A DNA stretch of 64,000 nt from Endotrypanum monterogeii (Eukaryota; Euglenozoa; Kinetoplastea; Trypanosomatida; Trypanosomatidae): assembly GCA_000333855.2 (NCBI GenBank), contig CM007338.1, forward strand, positions 318,806 through 382,805. Reading direction: 5' to 3'. Under the pieces are notes generated by a model. That model did not search any database and was not told the DNA's origin. It worked only from the letters and a program-made list of their open reading frames with translations. The translations under genes and the position numbers were made by a program. Shown piece by piece: positions 1 to 10,040 of the stretch. Position 1 is the first letter of the stretch. Each line of letters opens with the position of its first letter.

Positions 1-1535
1 ACAATTTGCACTGAACCCCCGTTCTGATGTTAATCCGCATGACAGTGGCTGACGCTACGACGCGACTCGGGACCGGCACTTGCTGCGCTGTGCTAGTGGA
101 GCGCCGGTGGCGCGCTGTGTGGAGAGTGCATGCGGGAGCGTGCGAGAGCGCGGAGCTGATGACAAACCGTTGTAGTGCGCGTCTGACGCAGCGTGACTGA
201 TACAAGACAACTCGGGGCCGGGACAACGTCCTGTGCCTCTTCGCTGACCGTCTCGTGTCGCTCCCCTGCGTCTCGCACTCGCGGCATTGCTGCCAGCGGT
301 ACTCTTGCTGTGTGTGTGTGTTTGGGTGGGTGGGTTTTGTGTAGAGAGGGGGAGAGAAGCAGCACTGCGGTGTGTCATCGCTGTCGCTGTGCGGAGTGCT
401 ATGATGAGAAAAATTTCTTTAACGACGAGCGGACCGACTTGCGCCCATGCGGACATTTCGAATGTGTACAAATGTTGAGCCTCCTCTTCCCTCCCCTCCC
501 CTCCCCGTCGTCTTTGACTGCCCGTCGTGGGCTGTTTGAGTGTATGCTTGTTCCTGTTGAAGCTATTGAGGCGAAGAAAATCGGAAGGCTCGTTAGCGAC
601 TACTAAAGTCACGTCTCAGCAGGGTATGCAAGCTGAAGAGGGGATGGGGCAGCTGTCTCCCTGACGGGAAAATTTATTTCGGGCGGTTGTGCTGGTGAAG
701 TCTAAATGACGTGGTCTTACAAAAGAAAAAAACGGCTGTATGCAGTCGAGAGGAAGGGTGTGGTAGATAGTGTACGGCTTTTGTTTTGGCGTCAAGGACC
801 GTTGTCGAGATGGGGGGGGGGGAATTGGGGTGCCAAGTGCACGACGGAACGCCCACGGCAGAAAAAAAGGTGATGTGTATCAAATGCACAAATTAATGTA
901 GATGATAGCAACTCAGGAAAGAAGCGATAGCATGAGAAGGCGGAACGGCTTAGTTGAGAAGCATTGTCGATTCTCCGTATGTTTAGTAGCAGATGGTTGT
1001 TCTATCCGCGGCGGCTGAGATGATGGCATGTATCCCCGCGTTGCACCGCTGCATGTCTTGAATGCCTGAGTGCATCTGTGTGGTGGACACGAGTGGCTAG
1101 CGGTCGAGAAATGCTTTTTGATCGATTGTGAGCAGGTTACCTCAACTGGTGCCCACTATTTCGGAGTCTGCAGACGCAGGGTGCACATCATACAGCTCTG
1201 TGTACTGTGGCGTGCCGTGCAACCTCGGACATTTTCTTCATTCTTTGATCCTATTTATTGCTGCGCACCGCCGATTGGATATCTGCAATGTAATTTTGTT
1301 ATACTCCCATTTCTTGTTAACTTATCCCCCCCCTCCTCCCTCTCTACCCATCCCTTTTTTTCCCAAGCGGTCATATTAAGCTCCCCCAACCCCCACTCCA
1401 TGTGGTGGTGCGTGCCCGGTCCTTATTTGTTTTCGTTTGTTTCTCCTCTAGATCACCTCCAAACGCATTCTGTTGAGCGTCCTGGGAGGAGAGTAGGGGG
1501 GAGGAAGAAAAAGTGTCGGGGGAGGATCGCGTCTC

Positions 1536-1539
<4 letters not shown>

Positions 1540-1570
<31 letters not shown>
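1540..1570. repeat. (CA)n microsatellite
   Basis: Uninterrupted CA dinucleotide run of about 15 units, lying between two pyrimidine-rich blocks upstream of the ORC4-like gene. Confidence 0.9.
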
Positions 1571-1571
<1 letters not shown>

Positions 1572-1797
1572 GAAAACTGTTGTTTCCGAGTGTCAGTAGT
1601 CGAAGATCGACTGACTGCACAACAGGTGCGCTTGTTTCTCGATAGACCCATAGATCGATTTACAAGCACACAGCAGTAGAGCGCCTAACGATCATAGACG
1701 TTCACCCTGCGGTCAAGAAGCTGTGATAGCACAGACACCCACCGTCTGTCTGTCATCGCCACCACAAGCATTCATATACCAAGGGATACACAGATCA

Positions 1798-1825
1798 CTT
1801 CTTTTTTTTACCTCCACGACGTCAG
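1798..1825 (+). promoter_or_regulatory. Candidate trans-splice acceptor, ORC4-like gene
   Basis: A T-rich pyrimidine tract is followed by the first AG at 1824-1825. The resulting 5' UTR (about 105 nt) contains no ATG before 1931, which supports both the acceptor and the chosen start codon. Confidence 0.5.
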
Positions 1826-1930
1826 GCAAGTCATCATCGGCACACAAATACCACCCGTTACGCTTGGGGGTTTCTCGGGTTGCTTGCCTCAACGCGTCCA
1901 CGCGCACACGCACGCAAGCAAACTCAAGAA

Positions 1931-4900
1931 ATGCCGCCCAAGCGCAGGAGCGAACGTGCCCTGCCTGCGCGAAAGACAACGGAAGCACGCGCCGCCTCGA
2001 AGGAAACAACGAGTGCAGCGAATGGAACAAAGTCGACTGCCCCAAAAAAGTCGAAGACCTGCACAATCGCGACCCCAGCGAGTCGTAAGCGTGGGCGGTC
2101 ACCGAACACAGGCATTTCGTCCACAAAGACATCTAAGGTCTCAGTGTCTCTTCGATCAAACCCTCAGCAACCACCTCCATCCACGCGGAAGCCGGACGAC
2201 AAGGCCGCATCCGGCAATGGAAGCTCCCTTTCTACCCGTACTCGACCGGCAACTGCGCACTCACCCCAGCCTCCACTGAAAGCGACACGGACACGTTCGC
2301 GTGTATCTGCAACAACTCAGGCAGCCGTCCCTGGGCCTATCACAACGGCTGCAGACACGGCATCGACCATCGAAACAACCGAGGGAGATCAATCTCGGAT
2401 CACTGGTGCAGCCGGTGGCAACTATTCCGAGGGTCTTTCCCTGCTCAATCGCTACTTCCCCTTCCCTTCATCGATGTCAATGAACAGCAGCAGCGCCCGC
2501 GTCGCACTGGAGTGGGGCACAACAGGTGCCACCGTCTTCTCCATGTTCCTCGCCGAGGCGCAGGCTCACCTCGTTCGACAATGCTGTCGACAGCTCGCTC
2601 AGCTCACAACATCCACCACGCCAGCTTTTTTACACGCTGCATCGCTTGGGGAGGCAGCGTTGGCTACCTCTCCTCCACCATCCAAACCGGCTAATGCCAA
2701 TAGCTGCTCAGGGGATCAAGACCTGTTGACCCCAGTGGACCCGCTGATCGACAGACAAGAACAGACATACCGCACGCTTCGTGCGACCATTGCTGCTTCC
2801 TGCACACTTGGCCATCGATCATGTCAGGTGCTTTGGGGCCCACGTGGCAGCGGCAAGCACCGTATATTACGCCTTCTCGCACAAGATGTTCGCTGCACGC
2901 CCAACACTTTTGTCATGGAACTCCAGGGGCGCTTGTTAAGTAGTGACGAGGCGGCCCTCGGGGTCATTGCTGAGCAGATGCTCGCTTTTCTGCGCAGCCC
3001 ACAGTCAGCGCAGCTACGCGCCTCACACCACCTCTTGCGCACTGGCGAGTTTGAATTTGGTCAGCTGTTCCACTTCGAGCGTCGGATGCAGGCAAACGGT
3101 ACGCCGGCGACTGCGAACAAATCGCAAGGAGTCACCGCACGCCCCATGCATGACAAGGATGCGCCCCTTCCCCAAACGTATCGATTTTCGAGGTTACACA
3201 GCGGTAGACATGCTCAAGGCGTGGTGCAGCGACGACCGCAAACATCAACACGTGCCCCACCCGCGAAGCATTCGCATGGAGAAAAAGGATCGCGGGAGGC
3301 ACGACGGAACTTGGGTCGTCGTGCACCTAACGCTCATGCGGAAAGCGATACGGATTTGTGGAGTGGGGATATAAGTGAGGACGCTAGCGCGGACGAGGAT
3401 GACGGGCAAGGAAGCAGCGTCATGGTCACCTCCACCACTACCTATCTCACCGGTGGGGCGACAAGTGCTCTGCCTCATCTTCAGCGTGCACTTCTTCTTT
3501 TGAAAAGTCAAGGCTGCAGCATTGTCGTGTGCGTCCGAGACATCGACGTCTTTGGCATTCGCTGCGATCAGCTTCTCTACGTGCTCGCTGGACTCATGCA
3601 CGACAGTGACGCGAGTAGGGGCGGCGGCAGCGCTTGCGGTGGTGGGGGGCTTTCGCTCGTCCTCGCGTCCGCTGCGCCTGATATTCGGCAGCTAGAAAAG
3701 CGTCTCTCCAGCCGACTTACATGCGAAACACGCTACGTGCCGCTACTGCCGTGGTCTCTGCGAAACATGCTTGCTGCCACTCTGCACACGATAGCACAGG
3801 ATGCGTTGAACCAGGTGCGCACGAAGGAAATCACACACCTAAGAGCGGATCTGGTAGAAATGCTTCGCTCTGAATCGTTGAGGCGGCGACAGGGAACGGA
3901 TGGTGTCGGCGACAGAGACAGGGCCTCTAATCGTGAGAAAGCGCTAGTGGAGAAGACCATGTCTAACCTGCAGACACAACTGCACGCAATGGATGCCGAG
4001 CTGCGTGAATTGCGAGTTCAGCGACGACATCTCTCGAGTCTCTTGAATACAGAGGCCGCCACCACCCTTGTACGGACCACTAGTAGCAACAAAGCGGTCT
4101 GTCCAACCCTCGGCCACTTAACGGCCTCGGGCTGGCGGTCCTCATTGTGCTCCCCACCGCCAGCGCCTCAGAAACAGGCGCCTGCCTCGGAAAACTCAAC
4201 GGTGCCGTCCTTCACGGCTGCTCGTACCTGGTCTCTCAACTCACTGCTTGCGCATCCCTCCCTGACACTGGAGGTGCAATGTGTCATGTGTGAGGAACTT
4301 CTTCGACAGCTCAAATGCCCGGGGGGTGAACGTCAAACACAAGGTATCGCGGGTGCGGATACCCTGGGTGGTCACGACCCCTCTTCACTTGTGCAACTGA
4401 TGACAAAACTAAGCTCGGAGCTGGAGGTGAACAGCAGCAGCAGCTCGAGCGCACTGACAGTGCTGGCGAGCTACCTGTGTAAGACCTCGAGCGGTACCGT
4501 CGATTTTCTTGGTCGGAGCGGTCGGGGTGTGCTGCTCAGCTGGCTACGTGCCAGGCTGCAGCACGAGCGCATTCCTGCAGCAACCATCAACGCCGCCTTG
4601 GCGGCACAAGCGAGCGCTGCACATTCTGGCTCAGTGCCACCGATGGTGTTGGCGCACTGGCTGGAAGCAGCTGAGTCCGCAGCGCTACGATCCTCTGAAA
4701 GCGAAGGTGGCCGCATCAATAAAGCAGCGATGGATGTTATCTGCAGCAGCCACGCTGTGTGTCACCGCACTCGTCCAGAACTCTCACCTTTGTCTTTGTT
4801 GCCTCCGCAAATACACGATCTTCTCGCTGATGGTCAGCTGGTTGGGATGGGCTACGGTAGTCGTGAGGTGCTGCTCGTACTTTTCTACATGCACATCCAC

Positions 4901-5200
4901 CACACCAACGGCGTGCGACAGCGCACTGTAGCGGATCTTCTCGAAGACGTCTCCTCCTCACTCGGCACAAAGGCGGCAGCGGCGTTGGATCGAGAGGCAT
5001 TTCGTCTTGCCATACGTCATCTGTGTCGCTGGAAACTGCTGCGTGTGGTGGAGGTACACTCGCAGCTGCTCGAAATGTGTGGCAGTGATGCACGACTACG
5101 CGATTTTCTCCTGTCGTTGCTTTCAAAAAAACAGAATTGGTGTGAAACGAAGTTGGGCCTTGACGCACGCGAAATTATGCGATTTCGCAACCTTCTGTGA
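1931..5200 (+). CDS. ORC4: Origin recognition complex subunit 4-like AAA+ protein
   Basis: 1,089 residues, starting at the first ATG after the likely splice acceptor. Residues 1-200 are basic, Ser/Thr/Pro-rich low complexity. An AAA+ core follows: Walker A GPRGSGKH at residues 303-310, then a Walker-B-like strand (IVVCVRDIDVFG, about 531-542) and a segment resembling the sensor region of ORC4 (LASAAPDIRQLEKRLSSR). A predicted coiled coil lies at about 675-710, and the C-terminus looks like the winged-helix part of ORC4. ORC4 is a subunit of the complex that marks replication origins in the nucleus. Human ORC4 is about 436 residues; the extra length is inserted low-complexity sequence, including an acidic stretch at about 470-500. 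The usual Walker A Thr/Ser is His, and the Walker B acidic pair reads R-D-I-D, so ATP hydrolysis may be weak or absent. The family assignment rests on motif order; another ORC/Cdc6-like AAA+ protein is the main alternative. Confidence 0.72.
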   Translation: MPPKRRSERALPARKTTEARAASKETTSAANGTKSTAPKKSKTCTIATPASRKRGRSPNTGISSTKTSKVSVSLRSNPQQPPPSTRKPDDKAASGNGSSLSTRTRPATAHSPQPPLKATRTRSRVSATTQAAVPGPITTAADTASTIETTEGDQSRITGAAGGNYSEGLSLLNRYFPFPSSMSMNSSSARVALEWGTTGATVFSMFLAEAQAHLVRQCCRQLAQLTTSTTPAFLHAASLGEAALATSPPPSKPANANSCSGDQDLLTPVDPLIDRQEQTYRTLRATIAASCTLGHRSCQVLWGPRGSGKHRILRLLAQDVRCTPNTFVMELQGRLLSSDEAALGVIAEQMLAFLRSPQSAQLRASHHLLRTGEFEFGQLFHFERRMQANGTPATANKSQGVTARPMHDKDAPLPQTYRFSRLHSGRHAQGVVQRRPQTSTRAPPAKHSHGEKGSREARRNLGRRAPNAHAESDTDLWSGDISEDASADEDDGQGSSVMVTSTTTYLTGGATSALPHLQRALLLLKSQGCSIVVCVRDIDVFGIRCDQLLYVLAGLMHDSDASRGGGSACGGGGLSLVLASAAPDIRQLEKRLSSRLTCETRYVPLLPWSLRNMLAATLHTIAQDALNQVRTKEITHLRADLVEMLRSESLRRRQGTDGVGDRDRASNREKALVEKTMSNLQTQLHAMDAELRELRVQRRHLSSLLNTEAATTLVRTTSSNKAVCPTLGHLTASGWRSSLCSPPPAPQKQAPASENSTVPSFTAARTWSLNSLLAHPSLTLEVQCVMCEELLRQLKCPGGERQTQGIAGADTLGGHDPSSLVQLMTKLSSELEVNSSSSSSALTVLASYLCKTSSGTVDFLGRSGRGVLLSWLRARLQHERIPAATINAALAAQASAAHSGSVPPMVLAHWLEAAESAALRSSESEGGRINKAAMDVICSSHAVCHRTRPELSPLSLLPPQIHDLLADGQLVGMGYGSREVLLVLFYMHIHHTNGVRQRTVADLLEDVSSSLGTKAAAALDREAFRLAIRHLCRWKLLRVVEVHSQLLEMCGSDARLRDFLLSLLSKKQNWCETKLGLDAREIMRFRNLL

Positions 5201-5639
5201 CATCATTTACATCCAAGAAGCGAAATGGGAAAAGGGAGACATGAGAAATTATTCGAGCAGAGAACATAACCGAACACGTGGTCATTCCCCCCTCCTCGGC
5301 ACCCGCGTGCGCACTGAGTCAGTGACAAGTGAGTAGGGGTGGAACGGGAAAATCCAAGGGTTTTTTTTTTATGCACAATGAAACCTGCATTTCCATCTAT
5401 CCATGCATCCACACCTGTGGATGAGCTTACCTCATGCGCGAACCCAGTCAAGGTCCAATATCTCGACTGTCCATATGGGCTCTAGACTCGCACACGCACA
5501 TGCCAACCTTCCTCGTGCAATGTCCCCTGGGGAGTCGCTATATTCACTTCTGTTGCATGATCTTCGCTCTGATCTCATTCACATACACGTGAGGATGTTT
5601 CCTCGGTGACACTTCATTTGTACAGAAAAAAAATAAATA

Positions 5640-5659
5640 AATATATATATATATATATA
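5640..5659. repeat. (TA)n microsatellite
   Basis: About ten uninterrupted TA units in the spacer downstream of the ORC4-like gene. Confidence 0.9.
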
Positions 5660-5800
5660 GAAACGCACAGAGAACATATCTGGAAAAAAAAATCAATATA
5701 CTCACTGAAGCCGCTTACCTGGGCAACACTTTTCAAATTTCTTCAGGTAGCTAGTGTGTGTCTTTCACGGGAGCGATCGAACGAGAGTCTCCGGAGTATC

Positions 5801-5833
5801 TCCCCCCCCCCCCATCCGCGCTATCCACGAAAG
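5801..5833 (+). promoter_or_regulatory. Candidate trans-splice acceptor, Tctex-type gene
   Basis: A C-rich pyrimidine block is followed by AG at 5832-5833, giving a 5' UTR of about 42 nt. A second C/T tract followed by AG at 5858-5859 is an alternative, so the exact site is uncertain. Confidence 0.35.
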
Positions 5834-5875
5834 CACCCCCCCCCTCCTCTTTAATTGAGCAGAAAGGAGCTCAAC

Positions 5876-6721
5876 ATGGCAGACGCCACCCCTAACAGCT
5901 CGTCTAGACCAGGGACCGCGAGCGATCAAGCTGACGACTCGCGCGTCGCCGCTGACGCTGACAACTCCGCCCACGAGTCGAGCGCTGCCGCCGGCGAAGC
6001 CCTCAACGATACAGTCAAAACTAATGGAGAGAGCGCAGGTGACCACTTGGCCGCGACAGTGGCGGGCGTAGGAAGCAACAAGGAAGGCGTGGTAGCGGAG
6101 AGCTCCACCCCCGCAGGCGCGGCAGCAGCTGCAGCGATGGCGGCTCATCTCCTGGACAAGGACGGCGGGGACGGGGACGGGGACGAGGACGAGGACGACA
6201 CGGCCGATGACAACGAAGACGACGCCGGACAATTTGAACGCATCGCGGCGAGTGACGTCAAGAAAATCGTTCTCCAAGCCCTCGGTCCATACTTCGACGA
6301 TGATGCAGGCGGTGGCGCCGCTGTAGTCCCCGCGGCGGAGATGCAGCACCCCCCGTCGGCGGGCGCACACTCGGCAAGTAAGCCGGTCTCTACAGACTCA
6401 CCATCCCAGAAACCCTCAACAGGGGCCGCGGCGCCGACCATCGAGGATGAGTTCGACCAGGACGGGGCAGTGCAGCGGTACGATCATTTTAAATGTCAGG
6501 AGTGGATCGCGCTCGTGTGCGACGGCATCATGGAGCGCCTGATCGCCCTCGGAAAGCCGTTCAAGTTTGTGGTGCATACGATGGTGATGCGCAAGTGCGG
6601 GGCGGGCGTGCACGTGTGCTCGAGCTGCTACTACGCCCCCACGGATGGATGGCTGAGTCACGCACACGACCTCTCTGAGCATATCTACGCTATCGTCACA
6701 GTCTACTGGTGTTCGGTATAG
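5876..6721 (+). CDS. Tctex-type dynein light chain
   Basis: 281 residues. The frame extends seven codons upstream only to a TTG, so the ATG at 5876 is chosen. Residues from about 190 to the end form a Tctex-1/DYNLT domain: the conserved LGKPFKFVVHTMVM strand, the KCGAGVHVCSSCYY segment and the C-terminal beta strand ending YAIVTVYWCSV closely follow the family pattern. These proteins dimerise and bind the dynein intermediate chain, acting in cytoplasmic, axonemal or intraflagellar dynein. The first ~190 residues are an added Ala/Gly-rich and strongly acidic low-complexity region, so the protein is more than twice the usual ~115 residues. Just before the domain is a short helix-like patch (about residues 120-140). 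The family call is firm; which dynein it serves cannot be told from sequence. Confidence 0.88.
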   Translation: MADATPNSSSRPGTASDQADDSRVAADADNSAHESSAAAGEALNDTVKTNGESAGDHLAATVAGVGSNKEGVVAESSTPAGAAAAAAMAAHLLDKDGGDGDGDEDEDDTADDNEDDAGQFERIAASDVKKIVLQALGPYFDDDAGGGAAVVPAAEMQHPPSAGAHSASKPVSTDSPSQKPSTGAAAPTIEDEFDQDGAVQRYDHFKCQEWIALVCDGIMERLIALGKPFKFVVHTMVMRKCGAGVHVCSSCYYAPTDGWLSHAHDLSEHIYAIVTVYWCSV

Positions 6722-7512
6722 ATGCTGTTTTTTATGCACGTATATCGTTCTCTGTGTAGCTGTGTCGGTGGTAGCAATGCTGCCTCTCTTGTGGCTTGTT
6801 GTTTCCGGTGTGTGTCCAATATGGACACCCCCTCCATCTTGTTTCCTTTCTCCCTCGATGTGAAATAACTTCCTTCCTCCTGCCCCCTCCCCTGCCCCCC
6901 CAAAAAATCGCTTGCACATGCTCTACTCTTCGCAAGTGTGCATGTGCGGCAGTGTGTACGTGTGTATCCGTGTATATGTGTGTGTGTGTGTGTAAGTGTG
7001 TTTTGATCGAGAAGGTTGAGAAGACCCCAATGATGATGAAGATGATGAGGAGTGCGTCCTCTCACCAATTATCGCCCCCGTTACAGCCAACCATTCGGTT
7101 TCCGTTTTTGTGTCTCGACATGGATGTAATCCATTTAGCTTTCCCAATTTCCACTCTCCCCCCCCCTACACATACACACACACACACACACGCGCATACC
7201 CCCCCAAAAAAAAAGGAAAAAAGAGATGGAGCACTTGCACTTTTTTTGGTGTGTGTATATCTAGTATTCCTGCTCTTCCCCGTACGAGATACGCGCAGCT
7301 GGGACTCGGAATAGCGTAGCGGTATCTCTTCCAAGGTTGTACACACTCACTCTCTCCCATGGACCTCATCTCTTTACATCATTAACCTCTGCGCATCCTC
7401 GCCTCCCTCTCATCCCTCTTCCCTTTCTTTTCGATACCCCTGGGCCTGCGTTTGGGGTTGCCTAGAGCCCATTTCACTGGTCTTCCCTTGCATTTTTTTT
7501 TCGTTATCCATC

Positions 7513-7539
7513 TGTGTGTGTGTGTGTGTGTGTGTGTGT
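7513..7539. repeat. (TG)n microsatellite
   Basis: About 13 uninterrupted TG units, 257 bases upstream of the EF-Tu start codon. Confidence 0.9.
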
Positions 7540-7744
7540 TTGTGTGTAGCGGCTTCGCAAGGTCACTCTTCACCCCTCCCCTTTCTCCTACACGGTGGTT
7601 GCAATCCTTTTGTTGTTGTTGTTGTTGTTTGTCCTCTGATCGCTACGTTGGGCGCACGTGTCTTGCTGTGGACAGGAAGGAAGAGTGTGTCGACGGTTAA
7701 GTATACTTTTTGGGAGGGTGCAGTACAGGCAAGCTTCTACGCAG

Positions 7745-7793
7745 GCTCCTTACACATTTCCCTCTTCCTTCCTCACTCACTTAACGTTGAAAG
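7745..7793 (+). promoter_or_regulatory. Candidate trans-splice acceptor region, EF-Tu gene
   Basis: A C/T-rich tract at about 7747-7780 leads to AG at 7792-7793, only two bases before the ATG. An AG just before the tract (7743-7744) would give a more usual ~50-nt 5' UTR. The choice cannot be made from sequence. Confidence 0.3.
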
Positions 7794-7795
7794 CA

Positions 7796-9196
7796 ATGCT
7801 TCGCTCACCCCTACAGCGTCTTGCCCCAAAGGCAAAGGAAGCGTTCGTGCGTGGTAAGCCGCATCTCATCATCGGAACCATCGGTCATGTGGACCACGGC
7901 AAGACGACCCTGACGTCGGCCATCACAACAGTATTGGCCAAGCACGGTAAAGCACAAGCACTGGATTACTTTGCCATCGACAAGTCCCCGGAAGAGAAAA
8001 GCCGCAAAATCACTATCAATGCCACACACGTAGAGTACGAGTCGGAGAAGCGCCATTACGGTCATATCGACTGCCCTGGTCACATGGACTTCGTGAAAAA
8101 TATGATCACAGGTGCTGCGCAGATGGATGGTGGCATCATTGTGGTGGCCGCCACCGATGGTGTCATGCCGCAGACACGCGAGCACCTTCTTATCTGCTCG
8201 CAGATTGGGCTACCGGCACTTGTAGGGTTCATCAACAAGGTGGACATGACAGACGAGGACACATGCGACTTGGTAGACATGGAGGTGCGTGAGCAACTGG
8301 AAAAGTATAAGTTTCCGGCGGAGGAGACGCCCATCGTGCGCGGCTCAGCCCTCAAAGCGGTGGAGGGTGACACAAAATACGAGCAGACTATCCTCGATTT
8401 GGTGCAGAAGTGTGACGAGTGGATCCCGGACCCGCCGCGCAACACAGACAAGCCCTTCCTCATGGCCATCGAGCACGTGTATGAGATTGGTAAGGACAAG
8501 AAGAGCGTCATCGTGACCGGCCGCGTTGATCAGGGTGTTTTGAGGCTAAACACCGATGCCGAGCTGGCCGGATTTAGCTCGAAGAAGTCGACTGTCAAGG
8601 TGACCGGGATTGAGATGTACCACAAGACGCTGAACGAGTGCATGCCTGGCGACTCCGTTGGCGTCAGCGTCATCGGCACAGGCGACACGACCAGTCTCTC
8701 CAAGGACAATGTCGAGCGTGGCATGGTGATGGCGGCAGTTGGTAGCACAAACCTGTACAACAAGGTGAAGGCGCAGGTCTACGTACTGACCAAAGATGAG
8801 GGTGGTCGCCACACCGGCTTCAGCCCCCACTACCGTCCGCAGCTGTTCTTCCACTGTGCCGATGTCACCGCCGACATGAGCTTCCCAGAGGCAGAGAAGC
8901 ACCGCGAGGAGCTCAACAAGAAATTTGGTCGCGGCCCCGAAGAGGACAAGAAGAAGGAAGCAGAGATGAAGGAATTTGAGAGCAAGCTCGTCTGCATGCC
9001 GGGCGACAATCGTGAGTTGATCCTGACGCTGGCGTACCCCATGCCAATCGAGAAGGGCCTCAAATTCACTATTCGTGAAGGAAAAATTACCGTCGGGTGG
9101 GGCGCGGTGGTGGAGACGATTGGACTCGACAACAAAGTAAATATTGAAGGCAAGCGCATCGGTGCCAAGCCGGTGACGGGCAAGAAAAAGAAATAG
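7796..9196 (+). CDS. EF-Tu: Mitochondrial elongation factor Tu
   Basis: 466 residues, beginning at the first in-frame ATG. The basic N-terminus ([17 protein letters not shown]) fits a mitochondrial targeting peptide. The GTPase domain has G1 GHVDHGKT (30-37), G3 DCPGH (92-96), G4 NKVD (147-150) and a G5-like GSAL near 184. EF-Tu delivers aminoacyl-tRNA to the mitochondrial ribosome with GTP hydrolysis. Two departures from bacterial EF-Tu are visible. The switch I motif usually written RGITI reads RKITI (Lys71). An extra highly charged segment of about 35 residues lies at roughly 366-400, between the domain 3 strands, before the conserved MPGDN. A unique essential subdomain has been reported for trypanosomal mitochondrial EF-Tu; I infer that this is the same segment. 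The tail ends in four lysines. uS8m, another mitochondrial translation gene, lies downstream in the same array. Confidence 0.95.
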   Translation: MLRSPLQRLAPKAKEAFVRGKPHLIIGTIGHVDHGKTTLTSAITTVLAKHGKAQALDYFAIDKSPEEKSRKITINATHVEYESEKRHYGHIDCPGHMDFVKNMITGAAQMDGGIIVVAATDGVMPQTREHLLICSQIGLPALVGFINKVDMTDEDTCDLVDMEVREQLEKYKFPAEETPIVRGSALKAVEGDTKYEQTILDLVQKCDEWIPDPPRNTDKPFLMAIEHVYEIGKDKKSVIVTGRVDQGVLRLNTDAELAGFSSKKSTVKVTGIEMYHKTLNECMPGDSVGVSVIGTGDTTSLSKDNVERGMVMAAVGSTNLYNKVKAQVYVLTKDEGGRHTGFSPHYRPQLFFHCADVTADMSFPEAEKHREELNKKFGRGPEEDKKKEAEMKEFESKLVCMPGDNRELILTLAYPMPIEKGLKFTIREGKITVGWGAVVETIGLDNKVNIEGKRIGAKPVTGKKKK

Positions 9197-10004
9197 AGCG
9201 CAAATACGTGAACGTGTGCGTACATGTGGTATCGTTGGATAAAGAAATCTTCGGGGGCAGGGGGTCGGTGGGATGGCTCACGAAGCGCGCGAAACTCTCC
9301 ACGAGCGCGTGTCTAGTGAACCGCCCTACTCCACCCCTGTCCCTCGCGATCCTCGACTCCCTCTCTCTGTGCCCCGCGTGGTAGGGTTGTTCTAGGGGTT
9401 AGTGCACATGTCTAGCTTCTTTTTTTTTTTTTTGAGGGCGAGGGGGGGGGGGCTGTTGCTGTCGAGAGAGAAGGCGAGTGGTTGTGATGGCTTCCTCTTT
9501 CGCTCTCGGACCTAATTCACAGATTTTTCTCACTTCTTTTTTTTTTTCCGTCCCCTTCGGTCTGCGTGGCGATGCATGCGATGCGCAGTTGATGTGAGCT
9601 GTCGTTATCGGTCTCTGGTGGTGATTTTCTCGTTGACGATGGGAAAGGGCGGTGAGGCGGAGAGGTGTGCTCATTGGCACAATAACCTTGATGAACACAG
9701 GGAGATGCGGGGGTTGGCAAGGTGCGGGCTAACGTGAGGAAGGGGAGAGAGAATCGAGGGGGGGTGATCCAATCCATCCGCCCTCCCCCCTCCCCCCTGT
9801 CGCAGCTTTTGCCGCCACCACCACCCCCGTTTTTTCCCCCTCTGAACACACGCGCACAGCACTATGCACGCACGTCGTTGTTCGCGGTATCGTTTTACAT
9901 GTCTTTTTTATTTTTTTTATTTGTGTCTGGATTTTCACTTGTGATCCTTTTTGTAGATACGTGTGTGGCGGTGTCTTGTGGTAGCGGTTTGCGGAGATTC
10001 TCAT

Positions 10005-10007
<3 letters not shown>

Positions 10008-10033
<26 letters not shown>
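10008..10033. repeat. (TA)n microsatellite
   Basis: About 13 TA units in the spacer downstream of EF-Tu. Confidence 0.9.

Positions 10034-10040
<7 letters not shown>

Larger units (their letters stand above)
1..1930. other. Non-coding leader, no supported gene
   Basis: All three forward frames hit stops within the first 52 bases. One of them stays open from base 2 to a TGA at 50-52 and could be the last codons of an upstream gene, but nothing supports that. The rest is low-complexity spacer with poly-G at 812-822, pyrimidine runs at 1323-1372 and a (CA)n tract at 1540-1570. The forward reading frames here (for example 193-606 and 1070-1645) begin at GTG and show no recognisable domain, so I treat the interval as upstream 3' UTR plus the 5' UTR of the ORC4-like gene. 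Confidence 0.6.
5201..5875. other. Intergenic region ORC4-like / dynein light chain
   Basis: 3' UTR and spacer. It contains a (TA)n tract at about 5640-5659, poly-C runs at 5802-5813 and 5836-5845, and the pyrimidine-rich acceptor region of the next gene. A 68-codon ATG frame at 5403-5609 shows no domain and is not called. Confidence 0.6.
6722..7795. other. Intergenic region dynein light chain / EF-Tu
   Basis: Low-complexity spacer with (TG)n at 6977-6993 and 7513-7539, (CA)n near 7172-7191, poly-C plus poly-A at about 7199-7213 and a (GTT)n run near 7611-7630. No frame with an ATG and a recognisable domain was found. Confidence 0.6.

Noticed and set aside
2..52. Possible C-terminal codons of an upstream gene (frame open from base 2 to a TGA)
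   Set aside because: Only 16 codons, with nothing to recognise; an open run of this length is expected by chance.
193..606. 137-codon Cys-containing frame near the window start
   Set aside because: It begins at GTG, has no ATG start, no coherent domain, and includes TG- and C/T-repeat translation products; the cysteines do not form a known finger spacing.
1070..1645. 191-codon frame upstream of the ORC4-like gene
   Set aside because: It starts at GTG and reads through pyrimidine tracts and a CA repeat, so it looks like untranslated spacer.
5403..5609. 68-codon ATG frame after the ORC4-like gene
   Set aside because: No domain and no acceptor tract of its own; most likely 3' UTR.
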